In this document: positions 63,400-64,000 of the stretch, piece after piece | Numbering within the stretch: the first letter of the stretch is position 1 | Layout of the letters: each line of letters opens with the position of its first letter | Source of the DNA: Paracoccaceae bacterium | GTDB taxonomy: Bacteria; Pseudomonadota; Alphaproteobacteria; Rhodobacterales; Rhodobacteraceae | Reading direction: 5' to 3' | DNA length: 64,000 nt | Assembly (NCBI GenBank): GCA_004153385.1 | Contig: SDAL01000001.1 | Coordinates: forward strand, 372,001 to 436,000 | Notes under the pieces: model-generated | Databases searched by the model: none | Told to the model about the DNA's origin: nothing | Seen by the model: the letters and a program-made list of their open reading frames with translations, nothing else | Program-made: the position numbers and the translations under genes

Positions 63400-64000
63400 C
63401 GGGCGCGGTCCTTGGTTTGGGCTGGCGGTGTTAGCCCGGCAAGACGCGCGGGGAAATCTGCGAAACTATCGAAACTGAGTGCCGCGCCCCCCGTACGGTC
63501 CGGCCCGTTTGTCAGTTGCGACAGATGGCTGCCGCCGGTGAAACGCCACACGGGCATGCCTGCAGCTTGCGCGGCCATGATGCCTGCGATGGAATCTTCG
63601 ATCACCAGACAATGCTGTGGCGGGATAGCGTATCGCGCGGCCACATGCAAAAACAGATCGGGGGCCGGCTTGCCTCTGGCCACTTCCGAGGCCGTCGAGG
63701 TGCGACCCGAAAACAGATCCGCGAGACCGGTGATGTCAAGCGAGCGGGCCAGCCGTGGCGGGCTTGACGATGTCGCAAGATGATAGGGCAGTTCAAGCGC
63801 CCCCAAAGCTGCGTGGATATGGGGCATGGGCCGCAGATCGGTTTGGAACGTATCTATCAGGCGGGTGCGATAGCTGTCTTCGAAACCGCGGGGAAGTTTC
63901 ACGCCGAAGGCCGTGCGAATATGGTCGCGCACCGTGGGAAACGAGCGGCCAAGGAAATGCTGCGCGACATAGCCGGCATCAATCGCCACATCATGCCGGG
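63396..64000 (-). CDS. HAD-superfamily hydrolase (5' end outside window)
   Basis: A minus-strand frame that runs off the right edge; about 200 C-terminal residues are visible. HLATSSSPPRLARSL is HAD motif II (Ser), ARGKPAPDLFLHVA motif III (Lys) and CLVIEDSIAGIMAAQAAGM motif IV (Glu/Asp). The motif I DXD would lie beyond the edge. The cap domain sequence FLGRSFPTVRDHI fits beta-phosphoglucomutase-like sugar phosphatases. It overlaps the regulator gene by four bases (ATGA), so it belongs to the polyol gene set and may dephosphorylate a sugar or polyol phosphate. Confidence 0.85.
   Translation of the reverse strand, partial: RHDVAIDAGYVAQHFLGRSFPTVRDHIRTAFGVKLPRGFEDSYRTRLIDTFQTDLRPMPHIHAALGALELPYHLATSSSPPRLARSLDITGLADLFSGRTSTASEVARGKPAPDLFLHVAARYAIPPQHCLVIEDSIAGIMAAQAAGMPVWRFTGGSHLSQLTNGPDRTGGAALSFDSFADFPARLAGLTPPAQTKDRAR

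Noticed and set aside
1-64000. CRISPR arrays, rRNA, tRNA or prophage
   Set aside because: I looked for regularly spaced repeats, tRNA-like GGTTCGA loops and phage structural or integrase proteins and saw none that stand up.

Overview
This is chromosomal DNA from an alphaproteobacterium, almost certainly of the Rhodobacterales (Rhodobacteraceae/roseobacter type). The evidence is the high GC content, a DUF6314 protein beside purB, a tandem pair of gap genes with a tiny membrane ORF between them, the tkt / coiled-coil / zapA arrangement, the purF-cvpA-radA-pqiA-like-alr block, and a SmoEFGK-MtlK polyol operon as described in Rhodobacter sphaeroides. I saw no rRNA, tRNA, CRISPR array, prophage or intact insertion sequence.

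Layout. 0-4.9 kb: the 3' end of an unknown gene, a YfdX-family secreted protein, two GAPDH paralogues and an isolated fliG. 4.9-14.8 kb: purB, DUF6314, TM2 protein, esterase, acnA, a DUF1223 thioredoxin-like protein, a lipid A-type acyltransferase and a DMT exporter. 14.8-24.0 kb: tkt, then divergent coiled-coil/zapA/mliC-like genes, then the minus-strand block purF, cvpA, radA, pqiA-like, alr. 24.1-37.6 kb: a self-contained sugar module (gbpR divergent from chvE-gguA-gguB followed by eight enzyme genes). It sits between alr and dnaB, two genes I would expect to be neighbours in this order, so it looks like an insertion. 37.7-41.3 kb: dnaB, pyrE, pyrC. 41.5-46.7 kb: a stress-type set (DUF1127, a coiled-coil membrane protein, DUF3618) and an 843-residue cation/proton antiporter with a cyclic-nucleotide-binding-type tail. 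46.7-53.9 kb: a patchy accessory region with a LysR/GST pair, a decayed IS3-type transposase fragment, a BASS transporter, arginase, an orphan protein, and about 1.4 kb with no convincing gene. 53.9-64 kb: a minus-strand polyol operon (HAD phosphatase, SmoC-type regulator, then smoE-smoF-smoG-smoK-mtlK-xylB-frk).

How the genes work together. The 25-37.6 kb operon encodes uptake (ChvE/GguAB) and oxidative non-phosphorylating catabolism of L-arabinose and D-galactose. One shared upper set (epimerase, dehydrogenase, lactonase, IlvD/Edd dehydratase) feeds two lower branches. The pentose branch is a KDA dehydratase plus alpha-ketoglutarate semialdehyde dehydrogenase. The hexose branch is DgoK plus DgoA, giving pyruvate and glyceraldehyde 3-phosphate. 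The polyol operon imports mannitol/sorbitol-type polyols, oxidises them with MtlK and phosphorylates the ketoses with XylB and Frk. Both feed the central-carbon genes (gap, tkt, acnA) in the same window.

Regulation visible in the sequence: two matches to the EcfG-type general-stress promoter (GGAAC-N16/17-CGTT), before yfdX and before the coiled-coil membrane gene; repeated GTT(T)GCGCTAAC-like elements upstream of both gap genes; an intrinsic terminator between chvE and gguA; three 12-bp-phased DnaA-box-like 9-mers between pyrE and dnaB; and repeats and a large palindrome between the polyol regulator and smoE. No obviously new defence or mobile system was found. The most unusual items are the bifurcated sugar operon inside a housekeeping block, the stress promoters, the small ORF between the gap genes, and the orphan 234-residue protein at about 52 kb.
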